A stretch of DNA of 64,000 nucleotides from Lytechinus variegatus (GCF_018143015.1 NC_054746.1:39372687-39436686), one strand, 5' to 3'. Shown: positions 38,501-51,119, counted from the stretch's first letter. Made by a program: numbers and translations. Notes: a model not told the origin generated them from the letters alone.

Positions 38501-41500
38501 AAGAATGAGAATAGTTTGTGGAAAGTATAAAATTTGAGGATATCAATATATAATTTTGTATTTAAAAACATAGTGTATCAATTTTGTGAAAAAATGAAAA
38601 TTCCCAAAATTCCCGGCAGCTGAAAATTCCTGAAACTTTCCATGGAAATTTTCCAAAATTTCCGGAAAGTTTCCAGCCCTTTGCAACCCTAGGACTCCAT
38701 GATGTTTTTAAAAATATTTTGACATAAATACTTCTTCATCATGGAGTCTTGACACTCTTCCCATAGATGCAGAAGAGACTGACCAAAACAAAGAAGGATT
38801 TTCCTAGGAAATCCGTCTTTTAAGGTAAAAAATCAAGTAAATAGTGGTGATTTTATTCAATTTTACACCTTCCTACGCCTAATGCGTAAGAAGTTTTCAA
38901 AAATTGGTTAATAAAAATGTTAAAATTGAAGGTTTCTTACCAGACTGATCTCATGTAGATCCCTCGATCCGTTTGTCAACAAAGCAAATACAATTGGTCT
39001 GACCCTTGAACCACTTCATTATGACGTAGCTACAATTAGTGATGTTACAAAATGCTATTTTGAAGAACAATTTATAGATAAATTATTATTTAACAAATAC
39101 TAAATTTTAATACGTGATTACATGAATAATTAATCAATTTTCTACTTTCTTAAACAAGGTTCACAGTTCAAGTTTCCCTGGAAATTATGTTGGAAGTGAT
39201 GATTCTTGGAGCATGGACAAATTTACCAAGGTATGTATTTCATACTCAAACCAATGAGATGTGACTTTAAATTGTATGTACCTTGTATTTAAAAAAGTTA
39301 TATAACCCCTATATACACTAAAACATACAAGATATTCAGTGGAGCAGGTAGCATTTTGTTTGAACTAGAAATCTGTACAGAACAGTTTCACTTGAAAGGA
39401 AAACTAAAACAGTTTAAGGGAAACATGGTCTCTATTCAACATGTCTTCACAGCAGGTTTGAGTGTAAGTCTACTTTGTCTAATAATGAAATCTTTGCCAA
39501 AAAATGTGATACATTCTCCAACTGCCACAATCTTCATCTGTTTCATTCTATATTAAACATAAAACATATTTGTAATTTTTGTTTGTTTTGTTTTGAAAAT
39601 AGAACTTTCGTATCGATGTGATTAGGCTGACTAAAACTGAGCTAGAGTTTGACATGGTAGGAGTAGACCCAGCAGTAGCTAATGCATTTAGGAGGATTCT
39701 GCTTGCAGAGGTAGGTACAGCAAATTCACCCATTTTTAATAGTTTATAAAGCAGCAGGACAGTGATATAATGAAGACAGTTGAATCATGTGTTTAAAAAC
39801 TAGTGAAGACCAAGGGTCTTTACAGTAGGACTTAAGAACTTTTCTTCAAAGATGATATCTTTTTTGATATCGATTTCTTTGCACAAATGAGTAGGGTTAA
39901 GTAAGAAAATGGATCATTTAATGAAAAAATAAGGGAATTGTATATCTCAATTAAATAATATATCTTTTGTAATTATATTTTATTTTTGATTTCATAATAT
40001 GCAGGTCATCAATGCAAATTTAACGATTAAGTTTTTTTTTTTTAACTCCCTTAAATCTTGATCAGGTACCAACAATGGCAGTTGAGAAAGTCTTTATATT
40101 TAATAATACATCCATCATACAAGATGAAGTTCTCGCTCATAGATTAGGACTTATTCCTATCAAGGCTGATCCAAGAATATTTGAATACAGACAGGAAGGT
40201 AATATTGAAAACAAGTGCATGTAATTGTTAATCCGAGATCTCTTCTCTTTTGGGAGGAAGTGAGGGGGCGGGCAATTTATACTTTTGCAATTTCTTTTTC
40301 ATTTTCTTAGTTATTTACCAGGTTTTAAGAAAAAAGAAATCCCCTGGGTATTCTATTTATCATTCAAGTTATTTTTTCAGGTGGTTTAAACTTCATTCAT
40401 CTAAACACATACAAACCTTCAATGTCCAAATACAATAAAAGACAAAGATAGTTTCAAATATTTTGTTGAAGGCATTAACAATTGATAGAATTTGAACTTT
40501 TATTCTAGGTAATAGTGCTAGTCAGTGATTTTTATTAAACAGTTGACAATATCATAGCTAAAGAGAAAATAAGATCTATAGAAAGCAGTGTACATCCATG
40601 TATGAGAATAAAACTAAAAAAACAAGATAGGAATTACAAACAGTGTGAAGAAGTAATTCTATAGAGAAAATCACCTTTGGCACCCATATATTCCTTGCTT
40701 AAAAAGGGGTAATATTTTGTCCACATTTGTGAAGCGATCATGGTCTTGAAGAAATGTATAATTCTTGGAAAGAAGAAAGATGAAATGCAAGTGTGACAGC
40801 CATAATACATCTCTGCAAAATTTGTGTTGATCTGAGATTTTATGGTTAGATCTAAAAAGCCTAGTCCTAAAAAATCTAGGTTGAAATGAGGTTAAAAGAA
40901 GTAGTTCACAATAGAAGGGTTGGGGAAGGAAATGAAAGGGGTTGCAAGATATTGGACACAAGACGTAGGCTACAACCTGATCTTTGTTTGACCTAAGGAA
41001 TAAGCCTATTAGTAGTTGGAAAACACAAGGAATACAAATCTGAGGACCATTTCAAAGAGAACCATGGTAACATTGCCGTAATGTCAACTACCACGGTAAC
41101 AAGGAGGATTCTAGCCTAAGTGGCTTTCTCTACCTAGTAGGCCACTCCTAATGCTCTATAAAAATGTGAATTTTCAATGTAGGTGATGAAACAGGAAGTG
41201 AAGAAGACACCATAGAATTCCAACTGAAAGTGAAATGTACAAAAAATCCAAATGCTTCTAAAGATGCTACTGATCCCGATGAACTCTATAAAAATTCCAA
41301 AGGTTAGTAGTTTCTCATCATTTATAATAGCAATCTTCTCGTAACAATATAAGAATGATGATGATGGTGATATCAATGGTTGTCAATTATGGCAATGCTC
41401 ATGGTGGGAAATAATGTTGATATATACCTATACAAAGTTTTTATGCAAGGTCCAGGATATTGCCAGAGGTGCAGTTGATTATATGATGACTTCAAAGCAC

Positions 41501-44500
41501 ATGTAAGATGTGAGATATACAAGAGGGAATACAAATATGTTTCATCTTCATGTCTTTCATGACATATTTCAGACAAAGCCGTGCCTATTATCATTCTATA
41601 GAAAACCCAATAATGTACGAGATGTATGTAATATTAGGTGTATGTGTTTCAGGTGATTGTTGGCAAGGATTTTCATTAATTCCACAATCTCTCCCCAACT
41701 TTGTCTATTAAACATGAATGTTTACAAGATGAAAATCACAAAATAGCAAACATGCTGGCTAGGCTATTGACTTTTTGATATGTCATATTTTCAAGTGTTT
41801 TTCATCAAAGTATCAAAAGAAATTTCTTTTCATATTTTACAGTAACAACTGAACATTTCAAGTGGAATCCTATAGGAAGCCAAGAGCAAACAGTAAGCTT
41901 TAATTCTTTTCATGATTTTGTTATTTATTCTCAAGTACTATGTAAGAGATTAATGAGGTAATATATTTGATTTCCAAGCATTCTATGAAAACCCTACAAC
42001 AGTCTTCTCTATGTCTGTTGTGTCGTATAATGAATGCTAGAGAAAAGAATGAATACATTCACTGTGGATATCCAATGTGACATGTCTATTACAATGATGT
42101 GACACAATTTCACCCCATGGACATTGACTATTTTCAGGTTAGCAATAGTGTTTCAGTGTACCTCTTTTCTGTCATTTTTGTTTATAAATATGTACAATCA
42201 ATTTGCCTTTCCAAGTCTAAACATTCTACCCTTATTTTGTTGAAAAACAAATTCAAAGGAAGATTATTTCATATTCTAATAAGTGAAGTAAAACGTTCAG
42301 TTTATTATAACTCTGAGACATCAAAATGCCCATGTTACAGCAAATTGTTGTGAAGTATGTCCAGTAGGATATAAGATGTATGGTTGAATGTCCTTAATAG
42401 AACCAAGAGCAGGATTTGGGGGAATGATCTTGGATTTTTTCCACTTTTGTTTTAGTACTTAAACTGCAGTTTAGTTCAAAGGTAAATGCCAGTTGTGGTA
42501 ACGATATCAAAGTGAGTTTGTACAGAATCCAATGAAATGACCACCAAAGTGTCTGTATAAATAAAGAATATGTGCCAAAGGATTCTGGAAGAAATTGTGT
42601 AATTGCTGAGAAATCAGCAAATAAACACAGGATGCAGATCAAGCGTCGGGCCGACATTCAAAGCGATAATAATACACTGTCCCACATGCATTTATCTGTG
42701 TTGTTGATCTTCAGTGTGAACATTTTTCAGCGTAGATTTCAAGATTTCACAAAGTTCAGTTTATGTAACTGTACCAGATCTAGATCCTCGATGATATACT
42801 GAAATTAATCCTGGTTTACAGACTTTCTCATGAAAACCGGTTTTTACTGCAACTACTGGCATTTCCTTTTAACTAATTCCTTTGCATAAGATTTTGGCAA
42901 CTCTAATATGCTCTGAATTTCTTGTTAAGCATGGACCTAAAGCGTTTGCACCAGTTGACAAGGATATCTTGATAGCAAAGCTGAGACCAGGCCAGGAGAT
43001 TGATCTTAAAATGCATTGTGTGAAAGGAGTTGGTAAAGATCATGCAAAGTTCTCTCCAGTAGGTCAGTTCACCTTTCACATTGCTTACTGTACTTATTTA
43101 AAATACAATTAATTAGGGTTCATTCAGACACAATAAATATTAGTAAGAAAGCTCAGCAACATTTTGTGTACAAAGTCAATGGGATATGAGTGTCTAGATC
43201 ATTTATTTCTCTCTGTTCTAAAGGAATTCTCTATTTTTGTCTTCCCTACATATCAAAGCGAGACTATAGGCGCCATTTTTCTGACAGCTGCGGAGTTGTC
43301 AACAGTGAAATCTTAACCAAGGCTTTGAAATGTCATAACCTAAAAAGTATATGGACCTAGTTCATGAAACTTGTGTGCAAAATTATCCCTTATTTTCAGC
43401 CAGAGGTTGTGAGTTCTACTTACTGAGAATAGGACATATTGTTTCTCTGTAACAAATAATATAATCCATTCCTATCAAAGATTCATGATATTTCTCTGTG
43501 ATATTACAATTATTTAACCCTAAATAGACGGCTATTTCGACGCCTAAGAATACCCCTTATGATCTCGGCTGACGATCGCACAATCGCGACGAAAATTGGC
43601 ACACGCGTTACCCATGGCATTATCTACAAAACTATAACATCAAATTTTGCAAAAAATCTCATGTCTCATTAATTATGCTAATTTATGCTTAAAATCATAA
43701 GTTTGCTCTAATTAATAAAATAATGCCCCTGAAATGCTAATTTTTGTTTCATATACTCTAGATAGGCATCTGATCAGATTCATCTAAAAAAAATTTCAAC
43801 ATCACATTTATTTTCTTATACTTGTATTCTATTGTTTTTTAATATTCTTATGTATTTCTTTGTTTTTTATTGTTTTTTTCAATGGAAATTGTCGGGGACT
43901 TTATTGTTACTATAAAAACGATAAAATTAATTGATTTTAAGCAGTAAAAGGAAAAATAATGATACATTTATGAATTTTGGCTAAAAACACTATTTGCATT
44001 GGATTTGTACACAAATTCACGTTTTTTAGTAATTTGGGGTCTGCATGCACTTACAAAATGTTGCGTAATTTCGGAACTGCATACCTGGGGTCACAATTTT
44101 GGTCTCAAAAGTTGCGTGAGACTTGAAAGTAAAAAGTCAGCGAGCGACGCGATGAAAAAAAAATGCGCGGCGGATTTATCGCGAAAAAATCAGCCCCCCC
44201 CCAGTCTTTTTAGGGTTAAAACAAGTTTCATTCTAATTAATTTCAATTGTTTAGAAATCCCAAATTCATCAATTTTGTTACAGACCTTATAACCAATAGC
44301 CATTGGACAAGGCCCTGAGTCTGCTCATTTTATGTTTTTATTATACGCTGATCGACTGACCAAGGTCTAGGGGATGAGTTGGGTTTTAGTTTTGGGTAAG
44401 GCTTTGTTCTGTCAAACAAAGGTACTGTTATAGTCATGCAGTCGTGGCTTTATACAGCTAAACAACGAAACTTGACCTAATTTTTCTGTTTAAAAGAACT

Positions 44501-47500
44501 CTTCCTCATCAGTATTATTCAGAATGCCCTTATTATTTGGAACTATCCCTTTTGTTTCTCTTTGTGCCGTGCAGCAACTGCCTCATACCGTCTTATGCCT
44601 GAGATCAAATTGACCGAGAATATCATAGGAGAGAGGGCAAAGAAACTTCAACAGTGTTTTTCTCCTGGAGTTATTGAGGTAGAGAAAAGAAATGGTAAGA
44701 AGAGAATAGAAATGTTTAACAAAATATTGGCATATATTTTACTTGAGATTTACCTGGGGGTCATTTCCTAAAGCTATGCATGTCTAGATGAAATATTGGT
44801 GACCATTTCTATGCTTTTAGTATATTTTGGGGGAGAATCTTATATAAGCCTAATCAAATTTAGAAAAATATGCAATTTTCCATTCAGAATACTAATCTTA
44901 CTCTCCAGCTTCAAAAGGAAATGGTAATTAAAGTTTCAGCACTACCAAACAACCCCCCCCCCCCCTTTTCAATAAACATTGCTAGCTTATATAAAAAATA
45001 ACATTGTTTTTTGTTGTTGTTTTTTTTTTTTTTTTTACTTCATTTATCAATTAGATTGGGTTAGCATGATGACATCTGGGAATGGTTGAATACCAAAATA
45101 TGCATAACAAACCAGAGCTAATTTGAAATCATTGTTAAGCAAGATATACAATTTTAAAATGTATTGAATCAAATGTTCATTAAGAGGTTAATATGATGTT
45201 ATTACAGGTGTTCCTGTAGCAGTAGTAGCTTGTCCAAGGAAAGATACGTGTAGTAGAGAAGTCTTCTCACATGATGTAAGTATATAGCCTGCCCACAAAC
45301 AGGAAAATGTACATCTTTTACCAAGTGTTTTCATATCACTGTAAAATTGTACCTTATCCCATGTTGAACTATGAATCCTGTTTTGTTGAAAAAGGCACCA
45401 TTGTAGATTTATTTTGAGTAGTAATATGCGTGATTGGTATGTTCCTCTATAAAGTGAGGTGGTAAATGAGACAATTTTTTTGTGCATGATAAATATAAAT
45501 TGATACATTGATTCTTAATAAATATAAAAACATCAGGGTACCATAACACAAATGTTAGCGATTAATCGTACTCTTGATTTTCATGATCGATTGTACATTG
45601 TAGTCAATGGAGTCAATCAGAAAAATGTGTCTACGATCATTGCTAAGCTTTGTGTTACGGGCCCCAGACCACATTTTGGCACTTAATATTCCAGTCATTT
45701 GTAAAGAAATGTGTAATGTTACAAACAGCTTTTTGACATATTCACCACTCTGTGTACTATACCAAGGCAACTGGGCAAGTATATTCTAATCATAAAGTAA
45801 TGCATTCTATGAAAACCCCACAACAGTCTTCTCTATATCTGTTGTGTCGTATAATGAATGCTAGAGAAATGAATGAATACATTCACTGTGGATATCCAAT
45901 GTGACATGTCTTTCACAATGATTTGACACAATTTCACCCCATGAACACTGGCTATTTTTACAAATTTGATTCATAACTGTTGAGTGAATATTTAAATAGT
46001 ATTTAGTTGTTGATAAAAATTTCCCTATATTCCTCCAGTTAGTTTTATGTGTGATCAGATTGTGTGCTTCTTGCAGACGTGATGAAGTGAGAATCTCTCT
46101 CTTCTCTCATTTACATTGTGTCTTATAGTCTAGTTAAGTATTAACATCCATATATGGTATTAATTGAAAGCTTGTTTAATATATACTTGCACATTTAGTG
46201 CATTTAAAAAATATTTTGGTTGTTAGTTTATTTCACAGTAATTTAAGATTTGAATTATTTTCAACCATTTCTTGCTTCACATATTTTCAATTTCATTTCC
46301 TCAATTTAGGACCTCAAAGATTGTGTGAAGTTGAATAGAATTCGGGATCACTTCATATGTAAGTATTGCATTATTTTGATGTGTTTAAAAATGATTTTTG
46401 AAGTTAGTGAGTAGGATAGAATAAACCTTTACAAGTTTTATTGATCAAGAACTAAGAATAATTGTAATGGACAAGGGGAAAAGGGGTACCTTTTGAAAGT
46501 ATTTGAATAATCATTCTCAATTTTAAAAAACATGATTTTAGTGAAGACTTTTATATCAAACGCATGGTAATGTTGCAACTAGTTAGAAGAGAGAAAATAA
46601 AAAAATTTAAGGGCTTCAATCAACTACATAGCATTCTATGAAAACCCCACAACAGTTTTCTCTATGTCTGTTGTGTCGTATAATGAATGCTAGAGAAAGA
46701 ATGAATACATTCACTGTGGATATCCAATGTGACATGTCTATTACAATGATGTGACACAATTTCACCCCATGAACATTGACCAAGTCTGTTTCAGTGTATG
46801 TCTTTCTATATTTTATATCTATACTAATGTTTTCCATGTATTGTTACTCTATAGTCATTTTAATTTTCTCTGCCTAGTTTACTCATTTTAATTTGTAAAT
46901 TAACTTATAAATATGTCTTTGTTGTCTCATGTTTCTGTGCATTATGACATTAAGTTACATTTAGAAATATTTGAGTTGTTCATGAATATAACTTTTATGA
47001 GGAATTTTGTAATGTCTACACTTTCAGTCCTCAAGTTTCCTCATGTACAACATAATTGGTGATAGTGATGGCTACTGTTAAATGTGCAAATTTTGTCATC
47101 GAACCTTCCTTACGCCCCTGTTCCAGCGTGCATATCTTGCTACGATTTAGCAAACCTGCAAATTACACAGGATCTGGGAAAAAGAAATTATCAGTGGGAG
47201 AAAGTGCTTTAAAAAGAATGGGTGTCGTAGCTCAAGCTAAAGCTGGGGTAATAATAGTTGCGCTTTATACAGTATCAGGCAAAAAGCGCTGAATAGGTCC
47301 ATCTATTATTATTAGGAAGGTCAGTATGGAATTTGGAATATTTCAGAACAGAATTTCATGGTGATCTTCCTGATGTGCATAAATTCCTGCTGTCACCCAG
47401 TCCTCACAGTGTTGTTTCTAGACTGCTCCCAATTTCAACCGATTACTAAATTTACTATTCCACCCTCCAAATTGTTGTGGAATGGTCCCTTTGATACTCT

Positions 47501-47681
47501 TTCAAGTTGAATGTAGTAACCGGATGGGTATTGGTGTCTCTTATTTTGTATTTCAGTCTCTGTGGAGTCAACAGGAGCTCTTCTCCCTGATGAACTGGTC
47601 TCTGAGGCTATCAAGATTCTGAGAGCTAAGTGCAAGACATTCCAACAAGACCTTGATATGCTGAGTAATCAAGATACATGA
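35583..47681 (+). CDS. POLR1C: DNA-directed RNA polymerases I and III subunit RPAC1 (eleven exons, complete)
   Basis: Alpha-like subunit (AC40) that pairs with POLR1D in Pol I and Pol III; nuclear, for rRNA, 5S and tRNA synthesis. Exons: 35583-35648, 39159-39230, 39603-39710, 40066-40198, 41183-41302, 41843-41892, 42930-43062, 44575-44694, 45208-45275, 46310-46358, 47557-47681. All phases close and give 347 residues (human 346). Diagnostic blocks: [32 protein letters not shown] (alpha-motif dimerisation), [50 protein letters not shown] and [20 protein letters not shown]. The start is the ATG beginning [13 protein letters not shown], 22 codons before the first donor, as in orthologues. Introns 6, 9 and 10 each carry an H/ACA-like RNA. 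Intron 1 (3.5 kb) holds nested mobile elements. Confidence 0.97.
35700..36498. repeat. Family A foldback fragment interrupted by another element
   Basis: The right end of family A (TTTCTCTATTGATTCAGATC, then GAGGTGGACTTGACC and TTTAAC) is present but split at 35835/36482 by a 646-bp insertion. The left arm is missing or unrecognisable. In POLR1C intron 1. Confidence 0.55.
35836..36481. mobile_element. hAT-like MITE with 8-bp target duplication
   Basis: Termini GGCAATCCTGTATTTTAGGG and its complement (inverted arms of at least 100 bp, including ACGTACG-containing stretches). Flanked by ACTTGACC at 35828-35835 and 36482-36489, an exact 8-bp duplication. 646 bp, no transposase. The 8-bp duplication suggests hAT; terminal CAG ends are not seen, so the superfamily is inferred. 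Confidence 0.7.
37158..38259. mobile_element. Nested foldback: outer element with inner palindrome
   Basis: Outer ends AGTCTGTAGGCACAGACCC (37158-37176) and GGGTCTGTGCGTGCAGACT (38241-38259). Inside lies a second pair, GCAGACCTTCA (37262) and TGAAGGTCTGC (38006), followed inward by GAGGAGCGCGATCGCG and its mirror, and a core palindrome of about 185-bp arms (37375-37745, for example TGAAATGGCCTTCTTTTTTC). POLR1C intron 1. Confidence 0.65.
38581..38700. repeat. Degenerate GGAAATTTTCC-type repeat
   Basis: Short run of AAAATTCCC, GGAAATTTTCC and TTTCCGGAAAGTTTCC variants, locally self-complementary. No function assigned. Confidence 0.4.
41978..42126 (+). ncRNA. Candidate intronic H/ACA snoRNA, copy 1 (POLR1C intron 6)
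   Basis: A 149-nt sequence nearly identical to two others in this gene. Hairpin 1: GCATTC pairs with GAATGC and ACAACAG with CTGTTGT, leaving an internal loop on both sides as in a pseudouridylation pocket. The hinge AGAGAA fits ANANNA (H box). A second segment can fold (GTGACAT with ATGT-GA-CAC). ACA lies three nucleotides before homology with the other copies stops. No ORF. Processing from the host intron is the family's usual route. The second hairpin is weaker than the first. Confidence 0.6.
43255..43380 (-). repeat. Diverged end of the 29-31 kb tandem element
   Basis: On the minus strand it reads ATGAACTAGGTCCATATACT, GGTTATGACATTTCAAAG, GGTTAAGATTTCACTGTTGA and GGCGCCTATAGTCTCGC, the same order as the right end of the tandem element (about 30588-30715). 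In POLR1C intron 7. Confidence 0.55.
43514..44219. mobile_element. piggyBac-like MITE (TTAA-flanked), copy 2
   Basis: TTAA on both sides (43514-43517 and 44216-44219), CCCTAAATAG at one end and TTTTTAGGG at the other, about 0.7 kb. Shares with copy 1, in opposite orientation, a TTGCGTAATTTC...TTGGTCTCAAAAG...GCGAGAC-type segment. In POLR1C intron 7. Confidence 0.6.
45802..45950 (+). ncRNA. Candidate intronic H/ACA snoRNA, copy 2 (POLR1C intron 9)
   Basis: Second copy, 149 nt. Differences from the other copies fall in the hairpin-1 terminal loop, just after the H box and in hairpin 2; hairpin-1 stems and the AGAGAA hinge are unchanged. It ends in ACA plus CTG. It is the most diverged copy in the 3' half (TTTCACAATGATTTG), so hairpin 2 may be less stable. 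Confidence 0.55.
46631..46778 (+). ncRNA. Candidate intronic H/ACA snoRNA, copy 3 (POLR1C intron 10)
   Basis: Third copy, 148 nt, in the sense orientation of POLR1C like the others. Same GCATTC/GAATGC and ACAACAG/CTGTTGT stems, same AGAGAA hinge, and an ACATTG end. Flanking intron sequence is unrelated to that around the other copies, so the conserved unit is the RNA-like block itself. Confidence 0.6.
47180..47325 (+). repeat. Possible SINE/LINE 3' tail
   Basis: GCTGGGGTAATAATAGTTGC, then GCGCTTTATACAG, an AAAAAGCGCT and a short (ATT)n tail near 47305. Looks like the tail of a retroposed element; head not found. Low confidence. Confidence 0.25.
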
Positions 47682-48060
47682 ACTCATCTTTCACTTGTCT
47701 AGAATATCTGACTCAAATGTTGCTGGATGAGAATGTGAACTCAATGAAGTAGAAGCTAAAGCAATAGACAGCAGTCAAGCAGGACTTACTGAGGATCCAA
47801 GATACATGACGCATGAACTCTCTTTGCTCCGTAATTTCTATCTCAATTATTGTTGATGAGAATATGAACTAAATGAAGTAGACTCAAAGTAAACAAAGCA
47901 AGAGAAGTGCGTAACAACAGAGTCACGGACACCTGAACTCGTCTTGCTCTTTCTAGAATATCTTGACTGAGTTTTTGTGAACATGAACTCAATGAAAGGA
48001 GAATCAATGCAAAGCAAATAAAGGAAGCAGGAGACACACTGAGCGACCAACATACACAAC
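47668..48060 (+). repeat. Diverged tandem triplication over the POLR1C stop and 3' UTR
   Basis: Three units of about 125-130 bp start near 47671, 47799 and 47930. Shared blocks: AAGATACATGA (the first includes the stop codon), TGAACTC followed by a CTTG/CTTTG pyrimidine stretch, TCTAGAATATCT, GATGAGAATRTGAACT, and CAATGAAGTAGA or variants. An AATAAA at about 48018 lies in unit 3 and may be the polyadenylation signal. Confidence 0.5.
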
Positions 48061-48303
48061 ATCTAAAAAAAAAGAATACTTAACAAAAAGTGGTATAATG
48101 CTCTTAATCTGCTCTTCTGTAATCTAGAATCACCAGAAAACATAACTTTAGAGGGTACTGTCCCCCACCAGCGTAACCTCCAACCATCATGTAATGTGTT
48201 TCTGCAAGCATTCTGGAAAACTTTATAGTGCCTTTTGGCATCTTGAGTGTCTGAATATCTTCTTCCAAAGATGATATTCGGGGAGGGGGTGTTATTGTTT
48301 ACT

Positions 48304-48909
48304 TTTAAAGGAAAAGTCCACCCCAACAAAAACTTGATTTGAATAAAAAGAGCAAAATTCAACAAGCATAACACTGAAAATTTCATCAAAATCGGATGTA
48401 AAATTAGAAAGTAATGGTATTTTAAAGTTTTGCTTCATTTCACAAAACGGTTATATGCACATCTTGGTCGGTATGAAATGAGGAACAAATGACATCACTC
48501 ACTATTTCTTTTGTATTGTATTATATGAAATATGAAATATTTTTATTTTCTCGTCATTGTCATGTGAAATGAAGTTTCATTTCTCCCTGAACACGTGTAA
48601 TTCCTTTATTTTAACATTTTGTGCTTCAGGCAAGGAGGTCCTAATCGTCAAATTCGTAAAAATTGGAATATTGTATAATTCAAACAATAAAAAACAAAAG
48701 AAATAGTGAGTTAGTGACATCATCAACTCTCTCCTTTGGATGTAACTGGCTCGTTCATATAACTATTTTGTTAAAAATAAGTGAAACATTGAAATGTCAT
48801 AACTTTCTTATTTTACATCCGATTTTGATGAAATTTTCAGCATTGTGCTTGTCTGATTTTTCTCTATTGATTCAAATCAACATTTTTCTGAGGTGGACTT
48901 GACCTTTAA
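48304..48909. repeat. Foldback element, family A copy 3
   Basis: Ends TTTTAAAGGAAAAGTCCACC and GAGGTGGACTTGACCTTTAA. Mirrored arms include TTTCATCAAAATCGGATGTA against TACATCCGATTTTGATGAAA. Downstream of POLR1C. Confidence 0.75.
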
Positions 48910-51115
48910 ATGAATCATGATTTGTTCAACACATTACTTTGTATGATTTGACATAAATGTAAATAATTCCGATCATGCAAAGAAAATGTATTTTAGGACA
49001 TAGTCAGAAATGTTTTAATGATTACATTATTTAATGTTTATCTTTCAAAGTAAGGAAGATTCAATAAATCATCAACACATCTGTTGATTTTCAAATATTA
49101 CGTTGTGTAATGATTCTTAATCTGAATGTATGCATTGCTATGTTACTTTCATTGCATATTAAAGTCATTTTAAAAACAATTCTCATTAATTTTTTTATTA
49201 ATGAAGTTTTGAAGAAAAGCTGGCTGACATATTGAACACGGAGCAAAACGGGTGGAAGTTTATGATATAAAAAAAACTCTTCCTCTAATTTTACAGGTAA
49301 TAACATTTAATGGAGTTGGTATTTGAAATTTGAGATTTTATACATAAAAGCAAGATTGAGAATATTGGAAAGGTAAGTGGTCTGGAACTAAATTTATGCA
49401 AGACTACCAATGAATGGGCCAGGTTACCAAATAATGTCGGGTCAAATCGTTAATTTTTCCTGATGTCTTACAAATTGGAAATGAATTTTCCTCAACCTAT
49501 TTAAACTTTGACAATTGATTTTGCAGTGAATGCTTGTTAACAGGAATTTAAATCTTTAAAGATCATATTTCAAATTTTGTGATGTGAAATAACATGTAAA
49601 ATAATTTCATTTTAGCACTAGAATATGTTCCATTCAATTGGAAATTCATGTGCAAGTATGAAACAAGGTGGGTGCCGTAACATGAAGGTTTGCATTAATC
49701 ACTAATGACATTGACCATTCAAGTTAATTGTTGCGTGTGCACTTTGTTCATTGACCAGGAACCAATCAGAATGGTTTATTCATTGCAAACTTTTGTTACC
49801 AAGCCCAACTTTGAAGTACGAGGGGCATGGGACTGAAAGGTTGGATTGGAAGCAGCGATGTCAGGGCTATGATCAAAGGTGATTTAGGGGGGAATTGGAG
49901 TAAGTAACATCTTTCTGGTTAGATTTTGTAAATGGGCTGTTTGCCATTAATTTCCTTTGAACATATTCAGGGTGGTGTCTCATAAGGCTGTCTGCAAGTT
50001 ATGTATGACTGGTGACCTATTCCTATACTATATCCCTCAAAAAAATTCTGCAACTCAAAAAGTTTGAGCGGTACTAAATTCATTAGTAAGCCGTCATATG
50101 GAAAGCATGAATATTCCTCTGGCTCTTTACAATCACAATCGTATCGTCATTTGTAATGCTAATGTTATCATGGAATGCGCAAACTTGATAAATATCTAAT
50201 CCAATTGCAGCAATGTCAAAAATTGAAATGCTGCAAAATTTGTACTTTCCAATAGCAAATTTCCAATTGTTTTGAGGATGGACCAAGTTTGAATGATGTT
50301 GATGAATTGATACCTGAAAATATAAACATTGTGTATTCTCATTTGTGCAATGGATTGAATGTGTTTGGAATAATGTTGAACCTTGTCATGTCACAAAGTT
50401 TTAGGTTTTTTAATTTTAAAAAAGAGATTAGTTTCATTGTTACTGAATTTTTATGGAAGCTTTCACTCCAAGCAAATCATTCACTGACGCCCATCTGCAT
50501 GGTCAAATTTCTATAGAAAACGATGCATTTTGCAACATTCCACTTCTGACTTTTCCATAGATATGTAGGGTAACTGCACAATTCCATGATAACATAATCA
50601 CAGCAGATGGCACATCATTGTAAAGAGGAATAATTAAGCTTTTAAATGATACCAGTTCCATCTTCTGTACCTCAGTAACAAAAAATATTTATTTATTATA
50701 TATCATCTCCCTTGATACTTTATAATCAAATATTGATAACAAATCTGGTCAGCAACAAGAATTTTAATCTACAGATTTCAAGTTTTGCTATTGAATGGGA
50801 ATTAAAACGAGAATATGATTTGGCACCAAAGAACAGGTCATCAGTCACCAATAATTTTATAACAGTTTTATGAAACCCAATCTTGGTCTGTTTAGAGGAA
50901 GTAAGATGTTGCACTGAATGAAGAAGGGTGTTTTGGTTTTTAAGCTAGTTTATCCAACACCAGTATTAGTCCAAGAGGTTACATTTGCTTCTGCGGCATT
51001 GCTCCTCTGCTTATTTTTTTGATGATTAAGGTTGGGGGATTGAGGTTTGAAACTTGGCTTTTGTTTGGCTTCATGCATGATTTTTTTATGAGAGTAATTG
51101 TCGCACAAGCAGATG
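48910..51115. other. No gene seen
   Basis: AT-rich sequence with only short chance ORFs, no splice-linked coding similarity and no clear repeat. It may include a distal POLR1C 3' UTR (AATAAA near 49062). Confidence 0.4.
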
Positions 51116-51119
51116 TCAT

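Noticed and set aside
41978-42126. C/D box snoRNA reading (ATGATGT as C box)
   Set aside because: No matching D box or terminal stem; hairpin-hinge-hairpin-ACA fits far better.
47056-47292. 78-codon [13 protein letters not shown]...
   Set aside because: No similarity, no splice partners in phase with POLR1C, and overlaps a retroposon-like tail.
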